Positions 34,605 through 62,388 are shown, counted from the first letter of the stretch. The stretch: 64,000 nucleotides of DNA from Oryzias latipes (GCF_002234675.1 NC_019881.2:17858494-17922493); one strand, 5' to 3'. Numbers and translations are program-made. Notes: generated from the sequence alone by a model not told the origin.

Positions 34605-36546
34605 ATGACTTCTTTTGGGAAGGCGTTCGGAGTCCTTCGCACGGGAGCTCAGCTGCTGAGGCAAAGCCCGGGAAGAATAACGAGCAGAAAGTAAGTATGC
34701 TAGCAGTTAGCGTCAATGTTAGCTCTTAATATGTCGCGATCGCACAAAATACTACGACCTTGAAACAAATAGACTAACTAACAAACAAACGATCAAAATG
34801 ATCCCAGTTGGTCTAAGATTAACATTTTTTCCTGATGTTTCAGAGCCAGCGGCGGGCCCCACATCGAACCGCAGTACAGACAGTACCCCCAACTGACGAA
34901 GAATCAGAAGTTTCAAGCTGAGTTCCTCAGTGGTGCCATGTGGTTCTGGATTCTGTGGCACTGCTGGCATGACCCAGATGCAGTTCTGGTAAGTTAATGC
35001 TCCCGCCAAACCTGTACCTCTACGATTATATGTTTATCATGGCGGTTATGTGAAGAAAAATCATGTCTCTGTCCCCGTGCAACATTTATGCATTAAAACA
35101 AAACATTTCTTTGATAAAATTCTGAATAAAAAATATAAATAATACAAAAAAATGGCATCATATAAACGGGAAATTAGAAGTTGTTGCTAGAAAAAGTGCA
35201 TGAATCATTGCAAAATAGGACAAGCAATTGTTAAAATAATGTAAAAGAAAACACCTCGTGGCTATAGTATGGAGAATTAAAAATAAAAAATCATTTATCA
35301 TTAGACAGTTTAAGCGAGAAGTTCTGATTTAATAACTATTTTTTAAAAATAACATTGTTTTAATTGGGTATTAGTGTTTTTATAAAGATTTGTAATCTGG
35401 TTAGATTCAAATGGGCCACAAAGATCCGTTTAAAATCATCAGTCTGAATGTTAATTAGGTTTTAGTTTTAAGGCATTCTGCATTTATCCTGACTTGGGAC
35501 ATGCAGATATATCACCTACCTGTCCTCATGTTGTTGTTGTTGTGACAGTGAATTGCGTCACCTTGTAGTCTCAGGAAGTTTGGCAATAAAATAAAGAACT
35601 AATCATTCAAAACCTTCAATTCTCCAGTGGGATATTATCAGCAAACACGCATGCTAACGGGATTGTGAAGACGTGTAATAAGTAAAGAAGATTTCATTTA
35701 TTACCTGGTCAACATCAGTGGACATGGTTGAGGTTTGCTGCCACTTTTGCTTGCATGACCATAAAGTAGGCAGTTATTCATACATTTTAGTTCTCTTCCA
35801 AGTGGCCCAAAATATTGGCTAGAGAAACCTGTAAAAAGCCCAAAGTAAATGCAAGTTTTGCTTTGATGTTGTTGTTTTTTTAAGATCACAAACATGTTTT
35901 TATGTCGGCTAAAGTTGGCTGTCTGATCTTGTCACTTGTTAGTGCATAAATATTCTGGTGGTGCTGAAGGTTAATGGGTTTTTGGACTTGTTATCTTGAA
36001 CCGTTATTGGGCGGCTATGATCTTAATAATGCAACAAAAACTGTCAGAATTGAGTTTTGCAAGCAGATGAAATAGTCCAAATAGTGTTACTCCTGAGGAT
36101 GTGGGAAATAAATGGTCCTCATAATATGGAGACAAACCAACACAAAGTTCTGCTCAAACTGTTTACAATGCAAACATATTTTTTAATGTCTAAAAAATTT
36201 ACTTTCAGGACTTTGAATTCACATTCTTGTTTTTCCTCATTAATGTCACTATTACACATTTAGTGAATGTACAGATAAATGTAAAGCTTCCCTCCAGCTG
36301 CCGATTTATGAGCTCTTACAGCGATATTCCTTTTGTTCCAGTCGGCTATACATTACATCTATAGGTTAACTGTCATATGAGGCATGATGTCTCATTTTCT
36401 ACATGTTAAATATGTTCAAGAAATAAAAAATGTTTCCAACGTTGATGGTAAACTGTGTGTGTTCTCTTCAGGGTCATTTCCCCTGGCCTGATGCCTCTCA
36501 GTGGACAGACGAGGAGCTCGGTATTCCCCCTGATGATGAAGAATGA
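34605..36546 (+). CDS. ndufb2: NDUFB2, mitochondrial complex I accessory subunit
   Basis: Three coding exons (34605-34690, 34844-34988, 36472-36546) join in phase to encode 101 aa; the human protein is 105. The start ATG follows a CACC context. Residues 1 to about 30 are basic and serine-rich with few acids, as expected for a mitochondrial targeting peptide. The mature part has [20 protein letters not shown], one hydrophobic membrane segment ([13 protein letters not shown]) and the family-typical carboxy end [16 protein letters not shown]. It is an accessory subunit in the membrane arm of NADH:ubiquinone oxidoreductase in the inner mitochondrial membrane. Intron 2 is the long one (about 1.5 kb). 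Identification is very secure. Confidence 0.98.
34989..36471. other. ndufb2 intron 2
   Basis: AT-rich intron with no coding similarity and no clear transposon. A GTT repeat occurs near 35530. Confidence 0.7.
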
Positions 36547-37280
36547 GGTGCAGCTACTCTCATTTTACACCCGCGTGTCGTCTTGACCCACTAACATGGT
36601 TAGTCATACTGACTTTCCATAAAGGGACTCCATCATTCCTGTGGGCTGGACACCATTAGGGTCCAAAGATTGCCTTTTGGGTCTTTTTTGACCCATGGAT
36701 TATAAAAGTACATGTGAGAAATACGTCTGCAAGGCCTGTAGTCACATACATGTACTAAACATACATGTTCTAAACGCTGGATATTGAAAAATTGTTCTCC
36801 CTTTATAAACCACTTCCTAAAAAGTATAAAAGAAAGAATTGTCGAAAGAAGAAATTTCAATTTTTACCTCCTTTCAATATAGATAATGCAGAATTTATTA
36901 CTTCACATTTATATAATAGCAATAATAAAACTTTTGTTGTTGGGAAAAATATTTAATGTTCAGTGGTGATGTTCTTTTTTTATTGTGAAAAAATGGGGGG
37001 GGGGGGGGGGGGGTTCAAGTTTTGAGTTTTTACTTAGCTGGTTGTTTCATCACACGATAGATTTTAGATGTACACTTGAAACGAAGTTGCTTGATTGGGG
37101 GGCTTTGGTTACTAAAACAGCAGATTTATATTCACATTTATAGATGGAATTATTCATACTTTACGTGTTCTTTTGCAGATCGCCATAAAGGATTCCAGCT
37201 GTTTGGCTCATCTGTGTGGAAGTCTTCAAGGTTTTCTGAAAGTTGTACATAGACTAATAAAATTCTATGAAGTAACCTGG
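36547..37280 (+). other. ndufb2: ndufb2 3' UTR, probably split by an intron
   Basis: A possible donor (CATG|GTTAGT) lies at 36599-36600. A good acceptor TTTTGCAG ends at 37178 and is followed by a short exon with AATAAA at 37256-37261. This would place an intron inside the 3' UTR, as in some vertebrate NDUFB2 genes. The G-run at 36996-37012 lies within the proposed intron. Confidence 0.6.
37256..37261 (+). terminator. ndufb2: ndufb2 polyadenylation signal
   Basis: AATAAA, about 80 bases into the presumed last exon and followed by a T/G-rich stretch. It fits the end of the ndufb2 transcript. Confidence 0.6.
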
Positions 37281-37350
37281 CTTGTTCTGTATTTCAGTAC
37301 AATACATAAGAAACGTTAAACTCTTCTTTACGTAAAGCTGTTACTTCAGT

Positions 37351-37614
37351 TTAAAGACCCACTCTGATAAAAATAGTGGTTTTGGTGTTTGTGGCATTTT
37401 TCTTTATTCAAATTGCTGTGAATCAGGACCAGACGACTAAATACGGTTCCAATGGTCACGCCCAAAACTCAGAGGCAAACTTCTAATGGACTTCTGCCGC
37501 TCTGCAGAAACTATGTCCTGAAAACAGGTTTGATTTGGACTCAAATTGGCAAAATTGTAAAGACCACTGGAAACGCTTCAAGTGGATCAAAAGGTCATCG
37601 GAGTGGGACTCTAA
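37351..37614 (-). repeat. TTAA-ended dispersed repeat, copy F (reverse)
   Basis: Begins TTAAAGACCCACTCTGAT and ends TCGGAGTGGGACTCTAA, so both inverted ends can be read. The internal part is deleted. It lies between the convergent 3' ends of ndufb2 and kdm7a. Confidence 0.85.
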
Positions 37615-37652
37615 ACACAATCCTTCTCATAGGGGAGGGAAAAAAAACAAGT

Positions 37653-39609
37653 TTTATTACATAAGTTTTATTTACAAATTATTTAAAATGCAGAAACAAA
37701 ATGCAATGCATTAACAGTGTCACAGTTAGCCAGTGTTTGTATATTTTAAACCATTTAAAAGCTGAGAGAGAAAAAAACCAAACACACAACACAAAAGCCA
37801 AGCATTAGGAAAAACAAAAAAACTTGAAAATAGGATCAAATCCTGTGCGATGAAGACGACCGACAGCTTCTGACCAGCGCGGCCTGGAGACCGGTCGGTC
37901 TTTTTTTTTTTTTTTCCTCCAATGTTCTGACATGCAAAAAGTACAAAGTTAAAGTGTAGTGTTGGGAATTGAGTCTAGCGCTGCGATTTACACTTCGTAA
38001 AAACAATTTTCTAATGTCACTGAGGCTGAGTGATGAGTCACAGTTCCTCACAGGTCAACCTGAGCAAAGCAATTCTCACGCCGTTCACAGGTCTTAAGGC
38101 TACACGGCCCCTTGGGTGTCGTTCACTCAAATGAAGTCGGGTGTAACACTGAGTTAAGCGTTTGTTAGGAGGTAGAGGGGATAAACGACCAGATTCCTGT
38201 CAGGCGGAAGGAAGTGAGGAGTAAAAAGCTAAAAGCGGAGCGTTTCCCGAGCAGGAGCGCCGGGATTCTCCTGTCTGCATCAATGATGTGGCTGGTGGTT
38301 TCCTGGAGGTTATGTCCACGATTCCCTGAGAGTGAAGAAATGCGCACCCAGAGCAAAAACACAAATCTCACAACAGCACTTTAAACCCCCCCCAAAAAAG
38401 TCATCCCTGTGACGTCCCCATTGATTTCTAAGCATCTACTTTGGATCAACCACGGTGGCTCAGAATACTTTTTTTTTATTATTTTGCTAAATGAAGTGAG
38501 GATGCTCTGGTGTCGATATGAAAGTTGACTTTTTTTTTTAAATGAACTTCTGCTCACCAAAACCCAACAACTCTGGCTACAGGAAGAAGAGGAACCCAGA
38601 CGAGAATCAACGCAGGCTCTACTTAAAAACAGGGAAAAAAGATTTGTAGGTAAACTGCTACTCAACAGATAATCACATTAAAACATCAACATTTATAAAA
38701 AGTTTGATTTAACAAAAAGAAAAAAGGGTAAAACCCCTCAGAAATGCTGAGGTTTTATGGTCAACATAAAATTAAAAAAACAAATATCACCTTTTTCAAT
38801 TAATAAATACATCATTCAAAAATAACAGAAATAAATTAAAAGAGGATCAAGTCATTCCAGAGTTAATGACTCGCAACTGCTATTCCAACCACGGAGAGGC
38901 AGCTCTTTGAGTAACTTTCTTTAACTAAATCCAAACGACTCGAGTCATTTTGCACCAAAAGCAGCGCAAACCTGCGACGCCCTTTGAAAAAAAAAAAAAA
39001 AAAGATCCTCAAGAAGAAGAAGAAGTGCTGCCTCTCGCTTCTCTCCTCGTTATTGCTGGTGTGATTGAGATCGGAAGGAGTGAAGGGACGAACGTTTGGG
39101 TGGAGAAAAATACAAAACAAGAAGCACCTTTAGAAATTTCCACCGTCCACCTCCTTTAGAGCACCGCATCCACCGCCTTCCTGGATTAGAAGAAGAAGCA
39201 GCTGCTGCTCCGCCCGGTTCAAGTCAGCAGACAAAGCAACAGCAAGTGCATCGAACGTCAGCAAATGAGGTGCGGATGATCTTGGCATTGAGAAGATGGT
39301 TTTTTTTTTTTTTTCTTGTCTCCCCAAACAGAAAAAGCGTTTTTTTTATGTCTTTTAAGACATCCTGGATTTTTGTCCGTGTGGATGTCCGCAGACCCCT
39401 CGTTTTGTTCTTAGTGTGCTTATTGTGAAGCCGTGCGCTTGCTTAATCCGGTACCCTGTCCCCCCTAAGCATGCACAGTGAGCGTGTTTTACAACAACTG
39501 TTCCTCCGGGCAGTGATCCTCCAACCACAAATACAAAAATCTCTTCTTTTTCTTTTTTCTTTTCCCTCCTCATCAGAGTCAGGAGTTGTTCTCGACGGTT
39601 GGGGAGGCG
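37653..39609 (-). other. kdm7a: probable kdm7a 3' untranslated region
   Basis: Follows the kdm7a stop codon on the minus strand. Minus-strand AATAAA hexamers (TTTATT on plus, 37653-37658 and again about 14 bases on) could end the transcript. No coding similarity. It contains A- and T-runs and a GAAGAA-rich patch near 39010-39025. Confidence 0.5.
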
Positions 39610-54428
<14,819 letters not shown>

Positions 54429-55316
54429 CTGTACACAGCTGAAGGAAGGAGGACAACACTTTAGACATTTGTGCCGCAGACATTTGGGGCAAATTAACGG
54501 TTAGGTTAGGATCAGCCTAAAGTGGATGAAAAAACAAGATTGTAAATTTAGAAGAAGAAAAAAAGTGAAAGTTTAAAAAATGCTTTAAACATGAAAGTAC
54601 ATGTTGTTAACTTTAAAAGAAATATCAAAAAATACTTGCAAATTAAAAATAATACTGAATACTTGAATAAAAACTTAAAACCTTAAGCTTTTATCAAATC
54701 AAAAGAAAACATTGCTGCTTTGTATTTTCAAATTTTTGTTTTTTCGCTTTCTCCGTCTTTGCTTTCAGTTCTCAATTTACAATTTGCGTGGAGGGGGGGC
54801 TTTGAGCCCATCGGCGACCGCGACATCATCGGATGACAGAGATTATTATGACAGTGATAATGTTTCTGATTTCTCCCAAAGTTTGGTCGCCCTCTGGAAC
54901 GCGTGTTCAAGTGACCACTTTCTATCAAAAGTCTATGTAAACATGCGTTTACAAAACACGTGTATTTTGGGCTTCCGCATTCAAAACTCTCACATTTGTG
55001 CATCGCTACTCAAGGTTCTATGACTGTTTATGGGCTCCACATACAAAATACACGTCCATTGAACGCGTGTTAAAAGTTGAACCAGGTTGAACTTTGGTTT
55101 AACTTCTAGGTTTAAATGGCATTTCTAATTTAAAAGCAAAAAAAAAAAATGCATTTTTGGGGGACGTTTTAACTAAATATCAGTGAGTGAAGTCAGGGCT
55201 AAAGGTTTAAAGAAACTGGATCAAGCTTAACATCTGCAGGCTAACCTCCTTTTCTACTCTAAAAAAACATAAAGCACTTTGCAAAAACAGCCCTTAAAGC
55301 AGGGGTGGGCAAATTT

Positions 55317-57420
55317 TTATTTTATTTTTTTTTGACGGCTCCACCATCCGTTTTTTTTTTATTCTTTTCTTCAGCAAACAATACAGACAGTACAATATCA
55401 AAACAACAAAAAAAAACAAAACAAAGAAAAACCCTGCTATTTTACTATTATGTGTTTAAATGGGGGGTTGACTTGTCTATATACTGTTGAAATAGTCAAT
55501 AAATGGTTGCCATGTTTAAAAAAAAAAAGGTTTTCTTGCTGTTTCAATGAAAATTTAGAGCCCCATTGTTTAAATGTATCATGTGATAGTAATTTATAAG
55601 TTTGATTATTGGTCAATGGCATTTGTACTGAACAAAAATTCCATTTAAAATGTTTTCTTATATGGGACCAAATTTTTAGGGACTGCGATACAACTGGGTT
55701 CTGGCATTTAAATTTAGAAAGATCTGATGTACAATATAGCAGTGACTTTACTGTATTTGGGAAGAAAGCTTGATTTTCCAACCGTTCCCAGTCAGGTCTG
55801 GTTTTTCCGTCCCAGAAGGACATACATCGAATATTACAGGACCAATAATACAGACTAAAGCTGGGTAGTCCTAATCCTCCCAAGAATTTTGGTCTTTGCA
55901 AAAAAAACTTTTTAATTCTGGGTGTTTTTTTATTCCAAATAAATGATGAGAATCAATTTTTTTTAAAAACTTTATGAATTATAATAGGGATGCATTGGAA
56001 AAGGAATAAATATTTTGGCAATACATTCATTCTAACTATATTTACACGACCAGCTAATGAGATGGGTAGATTACCTAGACGCTTAAATTGTTTGTCTGTT
56101 TGTTGGTAAAGATTCAGAAAATTTTGTTTAAAAAGTCCAGATATATCTTTTGTTATGTTAATGCCTAGGTATCTGAAATTGTTCGAAACAACAAAAGGAA
56201 AAGGTGCCAGTATATTCAAGTTTGTATTGCTGAAATTTATGGGAAACAATATGCTCTTTGAAATATTAATCTTGTATCCTGATATGTCACTAAATTTAGA
56301 AAGGATAGTCATAATTGAAGGTATTGACGTGAGAGGGTCTGAAATGTACAAAAGCAGATCATCTGTGTATAAAGACACTCTATGCTCTGTATTTTCTCTC
56401 ATAATCCCCTTATAGATGCTAGAGGAACGCAAGGATATGGCGAGGGGTTCAATGACCAAAGAAAATAAAAGGGGAGATAAAGGGCAGCCCTGTCTTGTTG
56501 AACGTTGGAGAGAAAAAGGACTTGAACAAATGTTGTTTGTTTGTACTGACGCCTTGGGATCGGCATAAAGTAACTTTATCATAGAGATATAATTAGAGCC
56601 AAAGCCAAACCTAGACAGGGTTGAAAAGAGAAAATCCCATTCAACCCTGTCAAACGCCTTTTCTGCATCCAATGAGAGTAGCATCTCCAACCCTTCATTT
56701 TTAGGGTTACGGGTGTAAATAATATTAAACAACCTCCTGATGTTAAAAAACATTTGTCTATCCTTAATAAATCCCGTTTGGTCTGGAGAGACAACAGTTG
56801 GAAGAATGCTTTCTAAACGTCTAGCTAGTATTTTAGCAAGTATTTTATTATCTACATTTAAAAGGCTAATTGGTCTGTAAGATCCCGGTTCGGTCGGGTC
56901 TTTGCCAACTTTATGGATTAATGAGATATTAGCATCATATAAAGTTGGTGGTAAATGTCCTGTTGATAAGGCTTCATTATAGACCTGCAGTAGCAGTGGG
57001 GCAAGCTGATCCGTAAACATTTTATAATACTCTGCGCTATACCCATCAGGACCTGGGCATTTAGATCTTTGCATGCTATGAATTGAAAATTTTATTTCTT
57101 CTTTTGTAATTTGTTCGTCTAACAACTTTTTACTTTCTAAGCTGATTGTGGGCATATGAATATTTTCAAAGAAATTGTCTATTAAGATTTGGTCTTTTTT
57201 AGATTCTGAGGAGTAAAGTTTGGAGTAAAAACGTTTAAACACATCGTTAATTACTTTTGAATCTGTGGTGGTTTGCCCTGAATTTATTTGTATTTCAGTA
57301 ATTAGTCTTGAAGCTGTATTTTCTTTAATTTGTTGGGCTAATAATTTTCCAATCTTTTCGCCATGTTCATAATATTTATGTTTCAGTTGTGTTAATAGTT
57401 TTACGGTCATTTTTTTTATT
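55317..57420 (-). mobile_element. 5'-truncated L1-type LINE
   Basis: A minus-strand long interspersed element with the 3' poly-A (poly-T on plus, 55317-55334) abutting the hAT left end. It keeps the reverse-transcriptase half and the C-terminal part of ORF2 but lacks the endonuclease and ORF1. Two frames are joined by a shift near 55905-55950, so it is inactive. Confidence 0.85.
55953..57410 (-). pseudogene. L1 ORF2 reverse transcriptase fragment
   Basis: About 485 residues are open. Visible reverse-transcriptase motifs in order: KCPGPDGYSAEYYK, GSYRPISLLNVDNKILAK, LSLDAEKAFDRVEWDF, TRQGCPLSPLLFSL, then LYTDDLLLYISDP. The catalytic motif normally reads YADD in this family; here it is YTDD, a change at a key site. 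The frame breaks after about 55953 and the C-terminal part (55437-55901: KFLGGLGLPSF, then FWDGKTRPDW) continues in another frame. Length and degree of decay suggest a fairly recent insertion. Confidence 0.9.
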
Positions 57421-57662
57421 GTGAAGCCCTAAAATGAAATAAAACAATGACCAAATAAATAAATATAATAAAATAAAAATATACTGATACATTTAAAAAA
57501 AACAATAATCGATCCTATCCATAATCCTAATAAAGACTTTGACGTGTCACAGTTTGAGCAGCTGTGCTGTGTCCTGCACGTCTGTTTCTCATCCAGTTAT
57601 AATGAAAAAAAAATCATTTCTTTGTCTTCTGCTGCAGCTACGCATATATCTGTGTTACCTTT

Positions 57663-58000
57663 TCACCAGTACAGAGTTCCCTCGTTTATTGCAGGAGTTA
57701 CGTTCTAAAAATAACCGTGATCGGTGAAATCCACGGAGTCTGATTACAGACGTTTATGGCAGTAAAACTCCTCACTGCTTAAATACACTTTTCTCACACA
57801 GACATGAACATTTTCACCCTTTTCTCTTGTTTAAATTCTCAAACCTTCACAGAAATTAGGTCCAGGATCTTAGAATGAAAACAAAGATCTGATCAATCAC
57901 AGATTTCTGATCTGAGGAACTCCGCGTTTCTGTACAGACACAGGATGGAGATTGATTGACAAGGTCTCCAGCCAATCAGGACACAGAACAGGGTGCACTG
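57663..58000 (+). repeat. pogo/Tigger-like repeat, second copy
   Basis: Starts TACAGAGTTCCCTCGTTTAT and has the same ordered blocks as the copy at 48329-48612, with more mismatches in the middle. It lies inside the hAT-like interval 55300-58262. Confidence 0.5.
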
Positions 58001-59902
58001 TTTAAAAAAGGCAGCATAATCACTCTAAAAGAACGAGCTAAACCGGTAAAGATGAATTGTGACGTAGAAAAAGATTTTAGAGGGTTTCAGGTTGGAGCAC
58101 AGACTGCAGAAAGGTGGAAGAAAATGTCACATATTGATCGTGTGGCCAGAATAAAAAAAACAAAACAAAAAAAAACATGGGTCTCTGTTATCGTTCTGTG
58201 GGCCGGACCAAACATGGAGGCGGGCCGGATCCAGCCCCCGGGCCGCAGTTTGCTCACCCCTGCCTTAAACTAATGCAATGCATGACATTTTACCCATGAG
58301 TAAATCCAGAGCTTTTAAATCTACTATAACCAGATGAAAACACTACATCCATAACGCAATCAACACAGTTATGTCGAAATGTACATTAACAACACCCCAA
58401 CGCACGCAAACACACTTCTGACTGCTGTGCAACCCAGGCATTCCTCTACTGCATACCACCAGAGCTCTATTCCTGCACAGCGAGTTGGGTTAAGGACAGG
58501 TCAGCAAAATGCAGAGATGACTCCACAAATTTCACCACAAGTCCTAAAGAAAAACCAAACATCATGAGCTGGTGCATAAGTACAGACATTGGAACAGAAG
58601 GTTCAAAGAAACACCTCTTTCAAAACATCCTCTCTGTCTCCTCCTGCAGATATTAAGAGTCAGCAAAAGGACAGCTGGTTTTTGATCAAATTAATCTTTT
58701 TGAAAAATAAAAAAAGACAGCAATAGACGGATATTGCAGGCCTCTCATCAGCTTTGATCTATGAGGAATTGCAGGAAACTGTAAAGGAAGTAAACAAAGT
58801 ACCATTAACTCACCAGGAAGTGTCGGCTTTGAGCGAATGCTGGCTCAAATCACTTCATGCACCATCCGTGCATCAGTGACAGCTCAGAAACCGCATGCAG
58901 ACGTCTGCTGTCGGCAGCACAGCAAACATTTACTGCACAAGTACCGTGGTTTCCACTTAGGCTGGGTGAAAGGGCAATAAAATGCATTCAGTTGCCACAA
59001 TCATCCTGAGAGACTGACTAAATAAACACATTAGTAGATTTATAAAGATACTAATGGAGTATATGCTCTGCTATTAGGAACTACAGTTAAACTTAAACTA
59101 TTTCAAGCTGGGTTTCCCCAATAGTGCCAGAGGAAGGGGTTCTGCACGTGAGACAGCGGATGACCAACAGCTGCGCAGCACAGCGCCTGGCTAGTTTACA
59201 GGATCTAGCTCATGTGTCAGGAATCTTTGTTCAAACGTGTGCCTGTTTACCGGGGGAACGCATGAGTCACAGCTTTCTGCTGCTAGGTTTGCTGCAGTGT
59301 GCCGGAGCCGGAGGTCACCCTCTAATCTTAATCTTGTTTGGTACTTTCCTTCATGTAATGCCGGCTGAAAATGAGGGCACTGTGCCACAAATGCCTGTAA
59401 TCAGAAGATAAACGCCTAAAAGAACGACCAAACTTGAGAAGTGATGAGTAAAAGAAAATGTTTCAGCCTAAATACTTAATGCATCACTGCTAGACTGGCA
59501 TGGTCTTGGTATAAATGTATAAAAGAACTGGACTAAGATTAATTCCAAGGTCACTTTTACGTGATGTTACCATCTTGGAGGCAGAAATCGTCGGAAAGCA
59601 GTTTGGTTCAAATCAGTACGTGTCTTTATTGGGCCAATCAGGAGTAAGCTTGTTTTTTTGTCTACCCCATTACCACTTGAAAGCGTGGTCAGGAAAATCT
59701 ATCAAACGATTCAAGCATTCGATGTGAGAGCACATGCTGTTATTGAGGCATCTGATTGGCCAGTTTATGACTTGATAAACTAGCACTACAGAAAAAAAAG
59801 GTAAGAATGGCTTCTTGGAGCCAGTGGGTACTTCCTGTTTGAATGCGAGGGGGAAGGGGTCATAGTCCAGTTCTCATACAGCATAAAGTCCTGCAACACC
59901 GA

Positions 59903-60130
59903 ATGTTCCACTCCAATCATCTTCTGATCTATAGTAGTAATATGCTGTTGTATTTTTTCAATGGCATTTTTTGTCTGCTCCTGATTCACAAAGATTTGAA
60001 TAAAAGTCATACACAAAAATGAAATTTGAAGCTTCAATTTCTTTCATATATGTCCTCCATGATCATAAAAATGCTACTAGATCATGTTTAAAAAAAAACA
60101 TGCTGTTTTCATCAGAGTGGGACTTTTATG
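59903..60130 (+). repeat. TTAA-ended dispersed repeat, copy I (partial)
   Basis: CCACTCCAATCATCTTCTGA to TTTTCATCAGAGTGGGAC. The middle is deleted. Both ends are recognisable, though the terminal TTAA is worn. Confidence 0.7.
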
Positions 60131-61112
60131 AGTGAGCATTAACGGAGAAAAGAAGAGAGCAGAGGGTCCAAAAACTTTCAAAGAAAAAAAAAACCCTAAC
60201 TACCGTTTTGCTGTCTGCCGCCACTGCAGCAGATTACCAAACCAAACATCCCTTCCTGAGTTAGAAGAGATGTGTGCACTTGGATAAACCCTTGCCATCA
60301 TTAACCCCTCTCCCTCTGTTTCCTCTCATCAAGGGCCTCCTTCCTGTGTGACTGAGAGGGCTTATTCATTAGTCCATGCACTGTGAGGGGTTCATTGTCC
60401 TCAGTGATCAGTGCAGAAACACAAAGGCTGGAGGCGGGCGTCACCATTATTTTAAGCTCTAAATAACCTCTCTGCATGGGGCTGTGACACGCCCACATTA
60501 GGGAACTGGCAGATCCCTAATGGATGGGTGGAAGAGATAGAGATGGAGGAGATGAGGGCAGTTAAACACACCTGGCCTATCTTTATCTCGCCAAGAGGAA
60601 CACCTGACTCCCCAGGCCCTTTTCCTAATGGTCTCAGCCAATGCTTACATAAACAGTGGACAGCAATAAGGGCCACTAATTCCTGACAGATAAGGATCTG
60701 TCATTTCAGCTTCACTGGTTAAATCATTCTACCTAGCAAGCCGTAAAAGTAACACAAAATCCCTGCAGCGGTGAAGAAGTCAAGAGGGCCTCTCTGCAGT
60801 CAGCTGGTGAACTACAAAAAGAGCATCACTTTGTTGTTTATAGGACGTTAGGGAAGCTGCAGGGAGCTTCACAACTTAATTGTTTCTGGTGCGGCTTGAG
60901 CTGCCTTGAGGCTGCAGCACTGTTTTCACACGTTTTCAACATGCCTGTCCCCAAGTGCCCCTGTAAAACCCACAAAGTCATCAATCAAGTCACTGCCGTC
61001 TTCTCTTAACGCCCCAAAAACTCAACTGAACATCACTTAGCGTTGGGTTCATCGTTCATCTACTATGAGGTGGGTATTTTGACTGGTGATTATAAAATAG
61101 AAACTTGCTAAC

Positions 61113-62273
61113 TAGGGTTGTGCCGATGGACGATATCATCGTCCATCGTGATGGGTGACTGACATCCCGATGGAGAGACCACCATCGTGATGCCACGCCC
61201 CCGCCACGTTGCGCGTCGACACCATAAGCCGCGGTTACATGTACAAAATATCTTGATGGGATCAATGGTCGGATTAGAATCCAACCGTGTACATGGGCCC
61301 AGAAAAATGTTTTCAGAATATAAAAGCGTTCACTAAGGTCACAATTTCGGTCGGAATAAATCATTCGCACACGCGCAGTATTCGCACATGCGCAGTTTGA
61401 AAACCGGAAGAGGATACAACTTCCGCCGAGCGGCTTTTTTTCCAAACTTTATTGAAGGTAACAATTCAATACAAAACGATAACAGCGGCGAGCAGCTATA
61501 TACATTGACATGTCAGCTCGGTAAAATACGAGACGATCTTCTAAACGTGCTTTTAATAATGTTACGGTTATTATGAAACACCTGTTCGCTCATCATTTGA
61601 ATTTTAATCCGTGTGGTCAGTGCTTTTTCTGAACGTAGCCAGGATTAGCAGTATGCTAACACGGGCTAACAACATTAGCTTTGGGTGGCGCTGCATCCTG
61701 TGAATAACATCAGCCTTTATTTAGTCGGGACACGACTGGAAACACAAATCCACGTGATTGATTGAATGTTTTCTAAGGACTGAGCGACATTTCTGCTTTG
61801 AAGCTCAAACCGCTGTGTGTCTGCTGACGATCCGAACTGTGCTCAGACACACGTTTAGACCCGGTTCTGAGTTTGATAGCTTGTACCCCTAGAGCTGCGG
61901 GACGGATCGCAGTCTTAAATCTCCCACACATACCGCTCATGTACGCCCCCCCCCCTTCCCATCAAACATAAAGCTGTAAATCCGCCCTCCGCCGGTCCAC
62001 TTCGCTAGTTAAGTGCGGGAGCGGACTACTTCTTTTCTATTTTGCTTTTTACTTTTTCTGTTAAAGTCACTTCCCTCAGTTTATACTGGATCATCGCGGA
62101 TTAACCATTAGTTGGGAAATAAAATGAAAAAAGCAAAATAACGAATAGCAGTTATATAAGAAAGAAAAATGTAAAAATACCCCCCCCCCCCCCCCCGACG
62201 ATGTCATCGTCCATCCCGATGGTTGACAGCAAACATCGTCAACGGCCAAATTAGGGGACATCGCCCAACCCTA
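61113..62273. mobile_element. hAT-like non-autonomous DNA transposon with exact TSD
   Basis: TAGGGTTGTGCCGATG at the left is mirrored by CATCGCCCAACCCTA at the right. The 8-bp flank TTGCTAAC is identical on both sides (61105-61112 and 62274-62281), a clear hAT signature. Each end has ACGAT..ATCGTCCATC motifs that form local hairpins. No transposase frame; poly-C runs lie near 61947 and 62181. About 1.16 kb. Confidence 0.88.
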
Positions 62274-62388
62274 TTGCTAACTGACCATTTAACTTGTCAC
62301 CAGTTCTAAATTGTTGAATTTATTTTGCAAAAAGTCAAATTTCATTCAATATGATGTAACCCAACAGAGTCACATCTCTAAATCAGCT

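Larger units (their letters stand above)
55300..58262. mobile_element. hAT-like element interrupted by an L1
   Basis: The ends CAGGGGTGGGCAAA and TTTGCTCACCCCTG are inverted. They are flanked by CCTTAAAG (55292-55299) and CCTTAAAC (58263-58270), seven of eight identical. GGGCCGGATCC and GGGCCGC near the right end are typical of this hAT group. Inside lies a minus-strand L1 whose poly-T starts almost at the left end. A pogo-like segment also lies within, so this is a nest. Confidence 0.7.

Noticed and set aside
39010..39330. Possible coding repeats with EEE and QQ runs
   Set aside because: Low-complexity sequence within the probable kdm7a 3' UTR.
61056..61445. 129-codon minus-strand frame at 61 kb
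   Set aside because: It crosses the left end of the hAT-like element and its target duplication, so it cannot be an old gene.
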